Below, one piece after another: positions 22,758 through 35,589 of a DNA stretch of 64,000 nucleotides. How positions within the stretch are numbered: the stretch's first letter is position 1; every line of letters begins with the position of its first letter. The stretch lies in assembly GCF_024586455.1 (NCBI RefSeq), contig NC_065922.1:1860001-1924000 (forward strand), written 5' to 3'. This stretch comes from Bactrocera neohumeralis (Eukaryota > Arthropoda > Insecta > Diptera > Tephritidae). The position numbers and the translations under genes were made by a program. A model generated the notes under the pieces. It searched no databases, was not told the origin of the DNA, and worked only from the letters and a program-made list of their open reading frames with translations.

Positions 22758-25095
22758 AACAAGTAAGGAAGGGCTATGTTCAGGTGTAACTGAACATTTT
22801 GTTGCGAAAGATTCCAACACTCTTTATTCGAAGTAATTGCTATTTACAATCACATTCGAAATATTCATAACATGTATTAAAGGCTACACATACACACACA
22901 TAAATCAAACAATGAAAAGAAACTTGTTCAATTAGCTTCACTAAAATTTCACACATTTTAACCATCATAGACTGTTTAAAACCGGTATATTGGAGTCAAA
23001 AAACGCGACAGGCTGATTGAATTAAGGGGGGAGCCAAAAAATCTATATTTTCAAGGATTTTTCTGGAAAGTAAGGAAATGTCTAATTGAAATGAAACTTT
23101 TAGGATTTATTCTTATATATTTGAAGAGTCTTCTCAAATTTTTTTTATTATACTTTAGATATTCTTCATGTTTGAAGAAATTTACGGAGGCACCTCGAGT
23201 GTGCAATTTCTGTGTGGCGGGCAAGATGCAGGTCGCAATTTTCATCTGAAACAAAAAAACAAAAGAAATTTTTAATTTTCAATAGTGTAATTCTTAGGTG
23301 AACCAAGAAAATTCAACGAAAAGTGAAAAATTCAACAATTTATCGCAGATCAAAAAAAAATGCATTTAAAAAAAAATTATTTTAAATCGTTTAAAACCCG
23401 GATTAATCTTAACTTTCTTAAGGCATTTTAGGTTCACCTAGAAGAGAATTTAATTCCAAATACAACACATTTTGTTTCGTTTCGATAGGACGTTTACTTT
23501 TTTTCTATGCTGCCCGCCAATTAAGAAATATCGTAAAAATGAAAAACCAAGAAATCGCGCGTCAAAGTTTTCGCTTTCTGCCCAGTCGCTCATATATCTG
23601 CTAGACGCTCGGTCACTATTTCCCTTCTAGCTTCGAAAATATTTCGAATTCCCATCTAAAACTTTGGGACATATTCTTAGATTATTTTTAAAGAGATTTA
23701 AGCCAAAAAAAATAATCGATTTTTGAAGCTTCTAAAGCAGGCTCCCCCCTTAATTACTCACTGGATGAATGAAAATCATTATAAGTAGTATACGGGAGTT
23801 GGAGGTAGTATTTACTCGATGTTATCTATTTTTGTCAACACTACATACTATTAATATGCCACATACTAATAAAATGTTCCCAGGGTTTCCTTAAAGTACC
23901 TCGCATACAATCGCCAATCATATGCAGTAAAGTCAGCCGTATGTTCGAAAATTCTGATACTAGTTATATGAGGTCTAGGTCAATATTTTGCCCAATTTTT
24001 TTCCATTTTACGCACAAAGGTACACTCTTATGAGTAAAACATACTCCTTTATTTTCGTGGAGATAGCGCATATATTGCCTGATGTATGCAGCTTAAAGTC
24101 ACCTGGAAATTCGAAAATCTTTGTATTACGTATAAGGGGGTTAAGCGAGGTATTGACTGGATTCAACCCATTTTTGACGCACAGAAATACTATTATCAGG
24201 AAAGGATTCTCTCTGCATTTCAACATATTCGGTACCTAGTGCTGGAACAGTTTTGGACCGATTTATATAATTTCTTGAAAGAGAGTGGTATTCAACAAAT
24301 GTACCATTCGTGCTAAGTTTTATCTCGTTGTATTAACCGCATCTTGATATATATACTAGAAGGTGAAGGAATCAAAAGTGGATTTAAAATTCTGTTTTAT
24401 CGCCCATTTTCGTATTGAATATAAGAATATCAGGAGAAATAGGGGCGAGCAGGTCCTGAGGTATGCGATTTTACCGAAATGTGAGCGGTGCCACCACCCC
24501 CCATCGTTCAATTTCTACACCACCTCGTATAAAGCCCTCTCATAACAACTCGGAGATAAAATTTAATTTAACCGACGTATTTCGTTATTGATTTATCCCG
24601 CTTTTAGTAGTTTTTAACAATACCGTTATATGGGAAGTGCTTGGAGTTATCATCCGATTACAACTACTTTCACACTGTAAGTAAGAGGTCCTATAAGATT
24701 TGTCTTAAGCGAATTGTAGTCCAGGAGATATGTCTATTAAACCTCTTAGAGGGTGGGGCCACGCCTACTTTTCCAAAATTTATGCTCTAGCTACTGCGAA
24801 CACCTTTGTTAAATTACAACCCCATGGCAATGGTCCTATTACGTTCATCTACGAGCTCCGTCTTACTTTTTTGCAAAGAGATATGTGAAACAAGTTTCAT
24901 CAAGATAATTAATTTTTTACTCAAGTTACAATTTGTACGGACGGAAGGACAGACGGACAGTCACCCCGATTTATCCTGATCATCCTGGTCATTTATTTAT
25001 ACATAACCCTGTATATATCTCGCTCAGTTTTAGGCGATACATACAACTGTTAGGTGAACAAAACTATTATATATATTTCAAGAATATAAAAATTT
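22758..25095 (+). repeat. Dispersed element B, same family as element A
   Basis: Head ACAAGTAAGGAAGGGCTATG followed by TTCAGGTGTAACTGAACATT. Tail TTTTAGGCGATACATACAAC followed by TGTTAGGTGAACAAAACTAT and an imperfect AAGAATATAAAAA. The head and tail match those at 11137-13230. Internal sequence near 24625-24665 (ACCGTTATATGGGAAGTGCT) aligns with the 11738-11760 region of element A. A GGACGG-type tract lies at 24940-24960 near the tail. The element is interrupted by the MITE at 23026-23749. No coding sequence is recognised. Confidence 0.65.
23026..23749. mobile_element. piggyBac-like MITE, 724 bp, TTAA target duplications
   Basis: Ends GGGGGGAGCC (23026-23035) and GGCTCCCCCC (23740-23749) are perfect 10-bp inverted repeats, flanked on both sides by TTAA (23022-23025 and 23750-23753). 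TTAA duplication and G/C-tract ends are typical of the piggyBac superfamily. The interior has no transposase; the longest frame is 67 codons. It also carries a looser inner inverted similarity (TTTTCAAGGATTTTT near 23048 against the complement of AATCGATTTTTGAAG near 23714). It lies inside element B, so it is younger than B. Confidence 0.75.
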
Positions 25096-25099
25096 TTAA

Positions 25100-28000
25100 A
25101 ATAAATTGACGTTGGTCTAGGAGATTTTGAGGATTTGAACTATTCGTCGCAAGCAAGACGTAACATCGTTTAATGAAGTCAAATTGTCTTCAGTTTCAGG
25201 AACGATGACGTGTGGGCATATATTTCTCTATACTTGCATCTGTTTCTGTGTTCATTTTTGCAGTTTAGGTTTGTCAATTACGTTTGTCAGAAATTCCGCA
25301 ACATACAGATTTTACGGCTCGTTGTATTGTAAGTATTGTAGCTATATATATTTTTTGAAGTGGTTTGATATCGGTGGTTTCGACAAATGAGCAGTTTCAT
25401 GGAGAGTAAAGGACGTGTGAACATTTTCTGATCGATGTCTTATGAACTGAGGGGCTAGTTCGCGTATATTTAGACGTTGATTTTCATTTCAAGATTTGGT
25501 AGCACTGAAAACATAAATAAGTTCAGATTCACTGTTCAAACCGCTAATCTACATTATTCAGTTCTCTATGGAAGTTATAATTATCAATATCGCATACGAG
25601 TTGGGATTTATTCTGTGTTAAATTGTCTTTTAGAAAATTTAGAAAATGAGCTCTTCAAACAATTATTCTCAGAACACAGAAGGAAAACATGCAACTGCAA
25701 TATCAGAGCACTTGCTCCCTGAGAGTACATCGATTGCTGGAAGCAGAGATACATACATTTTTCGGAAGGAAATATCCGTAAAGTGGAAATATTGTCTCTC
25801 TAGCCCTAACGTCGGAATTCCATCACTAAAACAATACAATCTCTACATAGTGTTTTTACTATAATATGTGGTTGGGTCAGCTGGGCGAGATATCACCAGA
25901 GCTCCGGAGTTTGCTCAAAAGGCGCAGCTATTGTAACAAATGAATTATCCAAGTTTTACATCTTTATACACGTAAGGGCATATATACTCAAATATATCCA
26001 TATATGATTGAAATTAATAATTTATGTGTTTCGGCATACATTTATGGCCCATCACTTTTTATTAGAGCACTAAAAGCGCACTTTTTCGTGAAATCGAATA
26101 TGTATGTATGTATGTATTTGGGAAAACATGGAGTATTATTGTATATTTCCCTTATATTCCCCATGCATGCTTATCCGATTGTCAGGAGCTGCGCAATAGT
26201 TTCCCCCACAATTTGCATTCTCCTATTTAACTGTTCGCACTCAAGCTGCGCTAAATTTATTTTTTATTGTCTTATTGCAATAGAAGCATGTAACGAGAAG
26301 ATAGGCATTTCCACTGAGCGACGTAAGCAAATCTCTAAGCGACCATGAATTATTTACGCCTGCCCAACCGTGCCAAAGGAAAACGTGTACGCAGCGATTG
26401 CACGTCTTCTATGAAAATATCCTAATACACCATTGGATTCGCATTTGCGATTTCGTGGCCCACACATATAAAGAAACGAGGCGCGCTGGCAGCCAAAGTT
26501 CGCTGACGAAAGCACATATCGCACAGCACATAACCCAGATCCTGGCAAATCCTTTTTATGTGCGCATTATGTAGTTCGCATTCAACCGGTCGGCGATTAC
26601 AGCATTCACTCACTCAGCGACTTGACTTGGTCTTCAGTTAGTCAGTCTGTCAGTCAGCCACTACACTACACTACAGCACACTCAATTTAGCCTGTTGGGC
26701 CATTAAGGTAATATCGCACCACATTTCGCGTATCCGCGCCTGGTATTTCGGGCGGCTCAGAAGCCATGCTGTTGCTTGCAAAGCTCCGCCAGCAATTCCA
26801 CGCACCATAAGCCGCTTCAATTACCTGCTATAACAGCCGTTAGATGTGTTGTTAGATGAATTTCTATGGCCGAAACATGTTCGTGAACCATGCCACTTTC
26901 CACTTACCGCTTGCCACATGCCACAGGATTGATCTGGCCTGGCAGATATCCTCGAGCTCAGAGGTCGCACTTGAACAGACACCTTGGCGGTAGTGTGCGC
27001 GTGCGAGTGCAAGTGTGCACTTCAAATCATCATCTAAATATTTTAAAGGATATACGAGTGTATATCAAATGCCGATGCTAGACTGTTGCCAGTTGACTGC
27101 CTTTGCCGCCACGACATGTGTGCTACATTGGCACGCATTTCTTATAAACATAAATGGGCTTAGAAATGAACCCCGCAGGATAAAAGGCGCTCGCACTAGT
27201 TTATCTTCGCGCGCGCACAGATGCGCCGAAACTTTGGAGCGCCGAGGCGTGTGTTAGCCAAGAAACTTTCCACGCACTTGCCACTTTTGGCACATTATCT
27301 AAGCATAGAGTTGTTGTTGCCCTGAATGTGTGCATGAAAGTGTTGCGCTGAAAGCTGGCAATGGCAGGAAGGGGTGTGCGGGTGCGCGCGGTGTCTAATG
27401 TACATGTATCGAGCACATTATACAAATGATATGACATCGGATAAGCGTAAGTGCAAATTGGCTTACAAACCGGGATTTGTACGCTCGTTTCTCGCATCCA
27501 TTGTTATGGCCCTACATGGGCACTGCTACGTAAGTGTTTGTGTAGTTGTGCGCGCATACACTAGCAGGCGTTGTTATTCAACTTTGAAACAATTTTGCTT
27601 GTTCGCAAAAGAGTAGTGCAGTTTTAGGCTCAATATGAGAGTGTGTGAGTATGCGTGTTCCTTGTTGCCATTTTGCGGCGGCCACACGCTTTGCATTTCA
27701 CTCGCACTTCCGTTTAGGCTCTTGGCTGCGGCATTCAGTTCGGTTCGTGTAAGCCTTAATCTAATATCTGCTTAAGCAAACAAATGCAAAACGAAGAAAA
27801 ATGGCGGAATAGAGCACAGAGGGGGGAGAGCACAGAGGGGGGAGAGCATGAGTACATTTATCCACATAACTGCATAACATTGCTGGCTTTATATATGAGT
27901 CTGTATTTGTGCGCTTAAAGCCTGTTGAATATTCTATGAGTGCGCTTAGACAAATTCTGTAGAATGAGTTGATTGCGTATCCTGGCAGAAAGATAGCCAA

Positions 28001-28880
28001 GTTCCTCAAAATAACGACATTTGAATGTTCAAATCCGTTTGAGTGTGGCAATGTACTTAACTTATCCTTTCAGCAAAACAACGGCATGCTTTCAATGGAA
28101 TTCTTTCTTTCACATTCCATTTTCTGTTAACACATGCTAATTTGTTTCGCTAGAATCACAAATCCCATCCCATCAATAAACAGATCAGTAGCGGGAACAT
28201 AACTCTCGCGTTTAGACACATTATATTATTTTTGAATTATAGTTGCCTTTCGAGGTTAGACTTGGCTTTATATCCTCAATTTGTACCTCACTTTTTATAA
28301 AGGTCATACCGAGACAACAAAATTTTATAACGAGTAAAATGTGTGGTAAATTTCGTATGCTTGAAAGGGAAATATTTCCTAGTTGTCTCTTGCATATTTT
28401 CTTAATTACTGTTCAGCTTTCAGTTTATTTGCCAGACAATTCCTCATTATTATGTTTCGCAAAATCTTTAAGTACTCCATCCATTAATTAAGAGTCTTTC
28501 GAACCCAAGGTTAATTTCATGCAAAGACTTTATTATGCTCGACTATGAGAGTAGCGAAATACTCTTCCCTATAGACAGAAATTTTAATTCAGTTATGCTA
28601 GCACCTAATTGTTGACGCAGTTTTTATATTATATACAATCTGAGAGTTCCTCAGTATTATACTTAAATCCCTCAAGACAGGTGGCTACATTGCCGCAATG
28701 TTATAACATTTTCTTCCGGGAGTTCATTTCTATTAAGGAATCGTCTCAGTGTGAAATTTTCGAGAAATCGATTTTTGCAGACACTGTAGTAAACATCATC
28801 TCAAATTTTGTAATCGAAATTCAAATTATTACGGTCGCTAGAGCGTTTTTTTTTTGTAGAAACAGAACAGAGTTGGGAAC
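25100..28880. other. Intergenic DNA, no gene recognised
   Basis: No domain-bearing frame. Notable content is a TATG/ATGT microsatellite at 26098-26118, a GTCAGTC tract near 26640-26660 and the 16-bp tandem repeat at 27812-27849. Confidence 0.45.
27812..27849 (+). repeat. 16-bp tandem repeat
   Basis: GAGCACAGAGGGGGGA occurs twice in tandem, followed by a partial third unit GAGCAT. A small, recent-looking expansion. Confidence 0.85.
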
Positions 28881-28889
28881 AGAGCGAGA

Positions 28890-29205
28890 CATTTTCAGAA
28901 TGGTGTTTTTCAAAACGATCTACACTCTCAAAACAAGAGTTTTTAAAATATCTAGTTCTAATTTGGAGAGAACATTTTTAATGTCATTCGCTATCGCGCC
29001 ATGGATTTTTTTTAATCTTCCTATTATTTTCTACGAAAAACGGTCGAAAAAGGGCCAAATTCGATACTTTTCGTTCAAACCGCCGCCACTTTGTCAAATT
29101 TCGAAAAAAACAAAAAGAACTTCCATAGCGCGATGGCGACTTTCCTACAAATTAATAATCCTTTTTACATTTTTTACAAAATCAATGATTCTTCGGAGGG
29201 TCACA
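28890..29205 (+). repeat. Repeat D, plus-strand copy, crossed by a 220-codon open frame
   Basis: 28890-29030 matches 12758-12608 on the other strand. CTATCGCGCCATGGA (28991) and CCATAGCGCGATGG (about 29126) are in inverted orientation, hinting that the repeat is itself a decayed foldback. An open frame of 220 codons (28609-29271) crosses it. Its product is rich in Phe, Ile, Ser and Lys, has no domain, and begins well outside the repeat, so it is probably a chance frame in AT-rich DNA. Confidence 0.5.
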
Positions 29206-30030
29206 CTAGACGATCTCTTCAACGTTTTTGTCAACCCCACACACATTTTATATAGTAAACATATTTGTTAGTTTCAGTAATCTATTTTCCTTAACTATTT
29301 TAATCGTAACATAGTTCTAAAAAAATATTCTTGTTTATTTCTCTGTATATTTCTGCTGTTTTCAAGTACACAGTTTCCCAATTTATTCATAAAAATATTG
29401 AATGTGTTCCGTTTTTACGGATATTGCAAATATCACGAACATACATATGTATGTACATCGAAAAATCATGGGAATCAACAAAGTTGATTTGAATGTCATA
29501 TGATGTCGAATTGCTGTTGGTCTTAAAAAAATAATAATCAAATTGAATATATAATATATAAAAGGAAAAATTTGTATTGAAGCATAACATATGTTTTCGA
29601 AAATTTTCTTTCTCTTACTCCGACGCATCCTTCTTTTTCAAAACAAAACTGACGTTATAAATATGTCTGTTATTTCCTTTTACGTTTTCCGATATTTTTT
29701 TTAATGTAAAATTTAAAATAAATTTTTAAAAACAAACCATAGCAAATCTTACAGAATCTTTAATAGTTTCTAGGGCTACTAAACCACGGTAGACCAGTAA
29801 AAATAGTTCGCTATCGAGAGGTTCACAAGTTTCTAGTCAAACTAAGTGTCAGGTTGTTCAGTCGAATATATTCCAAGAAGCTACTGTTGCACGTTTGTAA
29901 AAAGTGATTGCTTAGTTGAAAAGTCCAAAAGAAGGGGCAACCCGGTAATATAAAGAGAAGAGAGAAATTTTTTCTGGTAGAGAAATGTTGTTTTTTGAGA
30001 GTCACATAACTTTTGGAACTCAAGATATTT
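29205..30030. other. Intergenic DNA, no gene recognised
   Basis: Very AT-rich. Short frames only, and no motif. Confidence 0.4.
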
Positions 30031-30039
30031 TGAATATTA

Positions 30040-30477
30040 TAGAACCTTGTAACATTTACCTCATTCCTTAGGTGAATAAAACAAAAAATAATTGGCCACC
30101 AACAGCACGCCAGGTCCTCCTCCACCTGATCTCTCCAACGGAGTGCAGATCTTCTTTTTCCTGTGCTTCCCCCGGCGAGTACTGCGACAAATACTTTCAG
30201 AGCTGGAGTGTTTTCGTTCATGCGGTACGACATGACCTAGCAAGTAAAGCCGCTGTCTTTTAATTCGCTGAACTATGTCAATGTCGTCGTATATCTCATA
30301 GAGCTCATCGTTCCATCGAATGCGATATTCACCGTGGGCAACGCGCAAAGGACCATAAATCTTTCGCAGAACTTTTCTCTCGAAAACTCGTAACATCGAC
30401 CCATCAGATGTTGTCATCGTCCAAGCCTCTGCACCATATAGCAGGACGGGAATAATGAGGGACTTATACGAGTTCAT
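30040..30477 (-). pseudogene. LINE pol C-terminal fragment (RTE/R1-like)
   Basis: Minus-strand frame starting near 30477. It contains YKSLIIPVLLYGAEAWTMTT, VFERKVLRKIYGPLRV and RIRWNDELYEIYDDIDIVQR, then LLGHVVPHE. This is the post-RT C-terminal region of the same class of LINE as at 13600-14215. A frameshift near 30180 moves the continuation to GGSTGKRRSALRWRDQVEED in another frame. The upstream RT domain and the cysteine-containing end are missing, so it is a short dead fragment. Confidence 0.82.
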
Positions 30478-30479
30478 GA

Positions 30480-32460
30480 TTATTTATTTCAGTTCGAATG
30501 CGGAAAGAAACAAGCAACGAGAGAAATTAACACCGTAAGCTTTTTTGCGTCCATATTGCAAACAATTTTGGATTTGGCACTAGATTTCTACTCTATAGAG
30601 TTTTAGTAATAAAAAAAATAATATATACAAATCATATATATCTTACTTACTTTCCTATAAACAAATACGTATGAAACAGTATAAAATGTGCGTTGGCTTA
30701 AGAGAATGGCTGTAAAGGTAGTAACGACATGATATTGCCTTTTCGGCACTTTGCAGTTTCGAAGATTTGTTTCAACTGTGCTCCTAGATTTGCTGCAGAT
30801 TTATGTAGCAACAAAGGCATTTAAATATGTATGTACATATATATGTATGTAGATATTCAGATGGTATAAAGTGTGTGTCGTATTTTGAGGTTAGCTAAAC
30901 GCCAATCACCTGTACTGTAGCATACTTGCAGGCGCGTCACGTGGAGTGTGTTAAATGTGCGGAGAGGCTTCTTATCGTTATGGCAAGTCGCAATGCCCGA
31001 AGGTTTAAAGGATTTGTTGCACGTAATGCCAATAGTAATGAATTTACATTTGGGGATAAATGTGTTTTTAAAACTTCTGCAATATTTCCATCCTTATTTG
31101 GTTGTTTTTTGCGCGAGCCATCGATGGCTGTACCTGCCGGAAAAATAAATTACACAATTGGCGCATCGGCGGCATTTCCAAGCTAACTAACGCATTTCGA
31201 TATAAATTATAACTGACAGAGAAGTGAAACAACAAAAAATCGTCCGACGGGGGGAGAAGGTGCATGAAACGAAAAGCTGCTGAAAAAACTAGATAAGTGG
31301 CAAGTAAATGGGGTTGCATGCTCCAAATTGGGGTACACAGTTACAGTTACGGAGGCTGCGATAACATTCGGTGCCCATCCTACCCTCGGCTGCTTGCTGT
31401 TGTACAGACACTTTAATGCGACTGAAATGATTTTCGGCTAGCATTTGGTCGATAGCATTTAACCGTTTTAGATTCGTGTGGTGGCAAGCTCGTATCAGAC
31501 GCCGCCACATGAAGTGATCACCTTTCACCGCAATGCATCGCTTAGCAGTGCTGTACATACGGCGAACGCACACACATGCGCATATATAGATATATTTGGT
31601 AAAAAAGGTGACAGAGGTAGCGGACCCCGGGTAGCATTTACACGCACCACTTGAACGCTGTTAATGCCGCATGCAATGCGTATGCACAATTGATGTAAGT
31701 GTGTTTGCAGTCGCCTGACAACACAAGCAACAAACGGTTTTGTTGAAATCCCACTCGATAATAGCACCGGCCGCGCTCGTAAAATGAGTGGCAGAACACA
31801 CCAACAACACCAGTGCAACACCAAAAACACAAACAAGCAATAAAATGCAACAAAAGTAAGAAAATCCTACAGTCAAAACAAAATTTATTTGTATTCATGT
31901 ACTTGTTTGTAACAAAAGCAAAGCAAACTCGCCAAATATACATGCCACATACGCATACAAACGTGAACTTGCATAAAAAACGGCGCAACATTATATTGCA
32001 ATTCTCCAAAATAAGCAAGAAAAGTGTCCAAAAGCTCGACTACACTAGCAAAATGCATCCACAGCAGGCAGTGCGGTTTGAGGGGGGTTCACCGCTCTAG
32101 GGTGAGGGCGCTATGTTGCCACAACAGCGCCAGGCGGGGCAGGAGCAGACGTGACTGAATATATTTTTTTATTGGAATTTTGGCACGACTACAATTTCAT
32201 TATGCACATATACATAATGTGCCACAAAGGGAGTGGATTCCGGTATTATTTAACTCATCACTGAGCCACTCGATGGAAAGACACTTATATTCATGCCATT
32301 AGCTAGTGATCAAATTTCTAATATTATCCCACCATTATTGGGATAAACTATTTCATGAATTGTCTACTTAATACAAATTGGTACTCAACCTCCACTTACC
32401 TGCCTCTTCTTACTTTGCAAAACACATAGCAAAAATCAGACAGTAACCAAACGAAGTAAA
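30480..32460. other. Intergenic DNA, no gene recognised
   Basis: Short overlapping frames, including one of 126 codons on the minus strand at 31638-32018 without a domain. An ACATATATATGTATGTA stretch lies near 30834-30852. Confidence 0.4.
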
Positions 32461-32464
32461 GGTA

Positions 32465-33180
32465 AAGGGTTTTCAATAAGAGCGCTACAAAATTTTTTTT
32501 TAAATAAAATGGGATATCCATGAAATTCTTTATTCGTGTGAAAGTAAATTCGATGCCATTATGTATGGAGCTCGATTATTTTGCATGGCTTGCAGAAGTC
32601 CAGACGCTGAACCCTATTTTCGACGGTTTTCAAGCATAAATCGGCCGATACTGCTGCTATTTCACCTTCGACATTCGTACGAAGTTCATCAATCGGCGCT
32701 AGCTTGTTGGGTTGGCATAAACCATAAACTTGACGTAGCCCCACAGCAAAAAGTCTAACGACGTCTAATCCCACGACCGAGGTGGCCAATTACTGGGCCA
32801 TTTCGTGAGATAACACGTTCACCAAACTTGGTTTTCAATAAATCGATTGTGACATTTGCTGTGTGACTTGTTGCGCCGTTCTATTGGAGCCACATATTGT
32901 CCAAGTCTATATCATTCAACTAAGGCCAAAAATATTCGGTTATCATTGAGCGGTAACGATTCCCACTCACAGTAAAATGACGGTCTTGATCATCACGGAA
33001 GAAGTACGGCCCAATGATGCCGCCGGCCCATTAACCGCACCAAACCGTAATTTTTTCGGGATGCAATGATACTCATGGAGTACGTACGAATGTACTTTCA
33101 AAGGAATAAACAATTTTATTGATATCGCAAACAGTTTTTGTTTCATTAAAAAAATCTTTTGTATCGCTCTTAATATCCAC
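32465..33180 (-). mobile_element. Tc1/mariner-superfamily relic, DDE_3-type transposase
   Basis: Left end AGGGTTTTCAATAAGAGCGC followed by TACAAAATTTT; right end, complemented, ATTAAGAGCGATACAAAAGA. These are decayed inverted repeats. On the minus strand the transposase reads HPEKITVWCG-stop-WAGGIIGPYFFRDDQDRHFT (about 33062-32985), NDIDLDNMWLQ-stop-NGATSHT (about 32921-32860, second catalytic Asp region), NWPPRSWD-stop-TSLDFLLWGY (about 32795-32733, third acidic region), then LAPIDELRTNVEGEI (shifted) and RVQRLDFCK. Three stops and at least two frameshifts are seen, and the N-terminal half is missing. The family is the insect type with WxQxDGATxHT and WPPRSxDLTPxDFFLWGY motifs (recalled). 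Confidence 0.85.
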
Positions 33181-33189
33181 TTTCAAAAT

Positions 33190-35525
33190 AGCTTTGCCCT
33201 AGTACACTTTGATGCTAAATGAGTGAAACAGCCTTAATGTCTTCCAATATAATTTATCCCAGCCCCAGAACATAAGCCATCTTAATGAAAATATATACGT
33301 AAATTACACGAACGGGAAAAATTAGATCTCATTATCATCTCATACTCGTACACCAAGAGCAACTCGCTCCTATACCATTTTCTTATATCCGTATAATTTA
33401 CGCATAAGTCTCGCCTTTTGTCGATGGTTAAGAAGTTTCATATATCGATTTAAGAAAGTATTGCACAATTTACTGCCTCAAACGCAAACCAAAGTTGACC
33501 AATAAAATTTCATCTAGATTATCAAACATATCTGAAAGCACAGGGTGTTCAGTATGTTTAATAAACTGAAAGCTTTTGGTGTGAAACAAAGCTTTTAATG
33601 TAGCTTTCAGCAATAGCTGAGAACGTGATCATGTTATTATAGATCATTGGCGAGCACCGCATTCGTGTTCCGAACCATGTGGGTACAGCACTGTACTGTG
33701 ACTACATTGTTTGGCGTTGATAGTTCTGATCATTTAAACAAAGGGTTTACTCAACACGCTTGCAAGACGAATTATTTGAAGAATATTTCGGAAATAAACA
33801 TATAAAAATATAAACAACTTGAAGTTGGCTGTGTTAATAAGCTCTACAATGTAAGTTTAAAGCTTTAATTTGTTGCACTGCGATTAATTAGCATAAAGTC
33901 AACAATAGACTCAATTCTCAATTCGTCGTGCTGGCGCAGTAAACTCATGCCTTCACAGTAACAGACATGATATGTGGAAAAGTGAACTCAATGCAGTGTC
34001 AAATGGTACAAATTTCCAACTCATTGAAATGCTGGCTGCCGCAAAAGAAGAGAAAATGTCGGACAAAAGAGCTCGTCGGCTGCGAAAAAATAGAGAAAAT
34101 TTGCGAACGCGACGAGAAAACGGCTTCTGCTTGCTTTCTCACCCCCTCCCACTCCCTGTCATGACAGAGTTGCACTCCTCGGCAAACACATTCGCACACA
34201 TAACCACCCACACAAAAGAAAGCACACAACTAAAGAGAAATAAAGAAATGAAAAGACGGTGCGGATTTTTTTCAGCTGGAAAAATAACCGAAAAACCAAA
34301 CGAAAAGAAACCAGCGAGGAAAACTGGGAACGTCGAAAAAGTTACGCACTGAAGGTATTGGTGGGGGGAACTAAGCGTAAAGAAAGCAAAATAATCCAAG
34401 AGACGAATTGGCACATGTGTGTCTGTGGGGCAGTGGCCTTGCATGCGTGTCGCCCACTCCCCCATCCAACCAACCAACCAGCCAGCCAGCCCGTCTGGAT
34501 CGGGTGGGGTGCGGGAAATTCCGCCACACATCGGCACGTATAAGCGCCACTCACATACATACGTGAGAGTGTATGTATGAAGCGAGCACCTTGTCGGGAC
34601 TTTCGCTTTCATTGAAACGTCTTTTTCTGTCTATTTGTGGAAATGTTTGTTTTTCGTTTTCTTCGGCTGGCGTTTTCACAAAGAAGGACCAAAAGGAAAG
34701 CTGCTGCTCCTTTTTTCGTCTTGCTGCAGTTGCCAGGCGGCGAAGCCTGAGCCGGCGACGCGTCAACGGCATCGTGGGCAGATTTACCAGCAAGCAATTG
34801 ACTTCAGCAAAGAGAAAAAAAGTGGACGAGCCACAGCAGAAAAGTATGTGTAAACAAACAAAAACAACCAAAGAATACAAATAAAAGAGCTGGAAAATCG
34901 AAATAAAGAATTTTGTACGAGAAAAAGCAGCGAAAACAGGGAAAAACGTAATCGAGACGAATGTGAGTTCAAATGGCGGAGAGAGGTGCAAATTTCTTTT
35001 GGCGACCTTGAGGCTTCAGTTATAAATTTATATAAAGCATAAAAATTATGTGAAAATGTGCAAAAGTAAAAGCCAAGGTAATGCTGAACGAACAATGAAA
35101 TGCGAATAAGAAGGCAAAATAGAAGAATGTGAAGAAAAGCAAGAAACCTCCGTGAGGTGCCTGAGAATTCGGGAAAAGATCTTTGCTGCTTTAATCTTAA
35201 GGAATATTTAAAGGAAATCAACACGAACGCATACACTTACATACGGACGAATATCTGTGATATATATAATATATGTAAGTGAATGTACTGTCACTTGCAA
35301 CGCGTTGCGGTCAGCAACAGGCTAGTCGGACAAGAATAATGCCAATCAGCTGTGTGCAGAGTTGGGCGCAAACCTTCAATCATGTGAGCGGCCTCGCTCG
35401 TCCGCCCGATATTTTTTCAGACACATATGTATGTGTCCACCACGAATACACATAAACGTTGGGAAACCTGTTGACGAAGTGGCAAAGGAAGGCGTAAAGC
35501 AAGAACTTTCGCACATTTTCTTGCA
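33190..35525. other. Non-coding DNA, no gene recognised; UTR-like at 34860-35270
   Basis: 33190-33960 is ordinary AT-rich DNA. From 33960 the sequence becomes richer in GAAA and AAAG words. 34860-35270 is A-rich with many GAAAA, GTGAAAA and CAAAAG words and few long frames, and it ends in a possible donor TATGTAAGTG (GTAAGT at 35275-35280). This composition is like a fly 5' untranslated exon, but no start site or transcript can be shown. Confidence 0.3.
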
Positions 35526-35526
35526 G

Positions 35527-35580
35527 CAGAATGGACAGCGACGACAAAGCTTGCCGACCAACGAAGACGGCAAAAGCAAC
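35527..35580 (+). CDS. Candidate 5' coding mini-exon, gene unknown
   Basis: A 54-bp segment is bounded by a good acceptor (TTTTCTTGCAG, ending at 35526) and a perfect donor (GTAAGT at 35581-35586). It contains ATG at 35531 in the context CAGAATGG. It would encode MDSDDKACRPTKTAKA and end in the middle of codon 17 (phase 2). The acidic-then-basic start resembles no protein I can name. It could be the first coding exon of a gene extending to the right, but no following exon was recognised. A longer frame (35362-35721) also crosses it in another register, so coincidence is possible. Confidence 0.25.
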
Positions 35581-35589
35581 GTAAGTAAA

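Noticed and set aside
28609..29271. 220-codon frame as a gene
   Set aside because: It runs across repeat D, is poor in typical coding signals, and has no domain.
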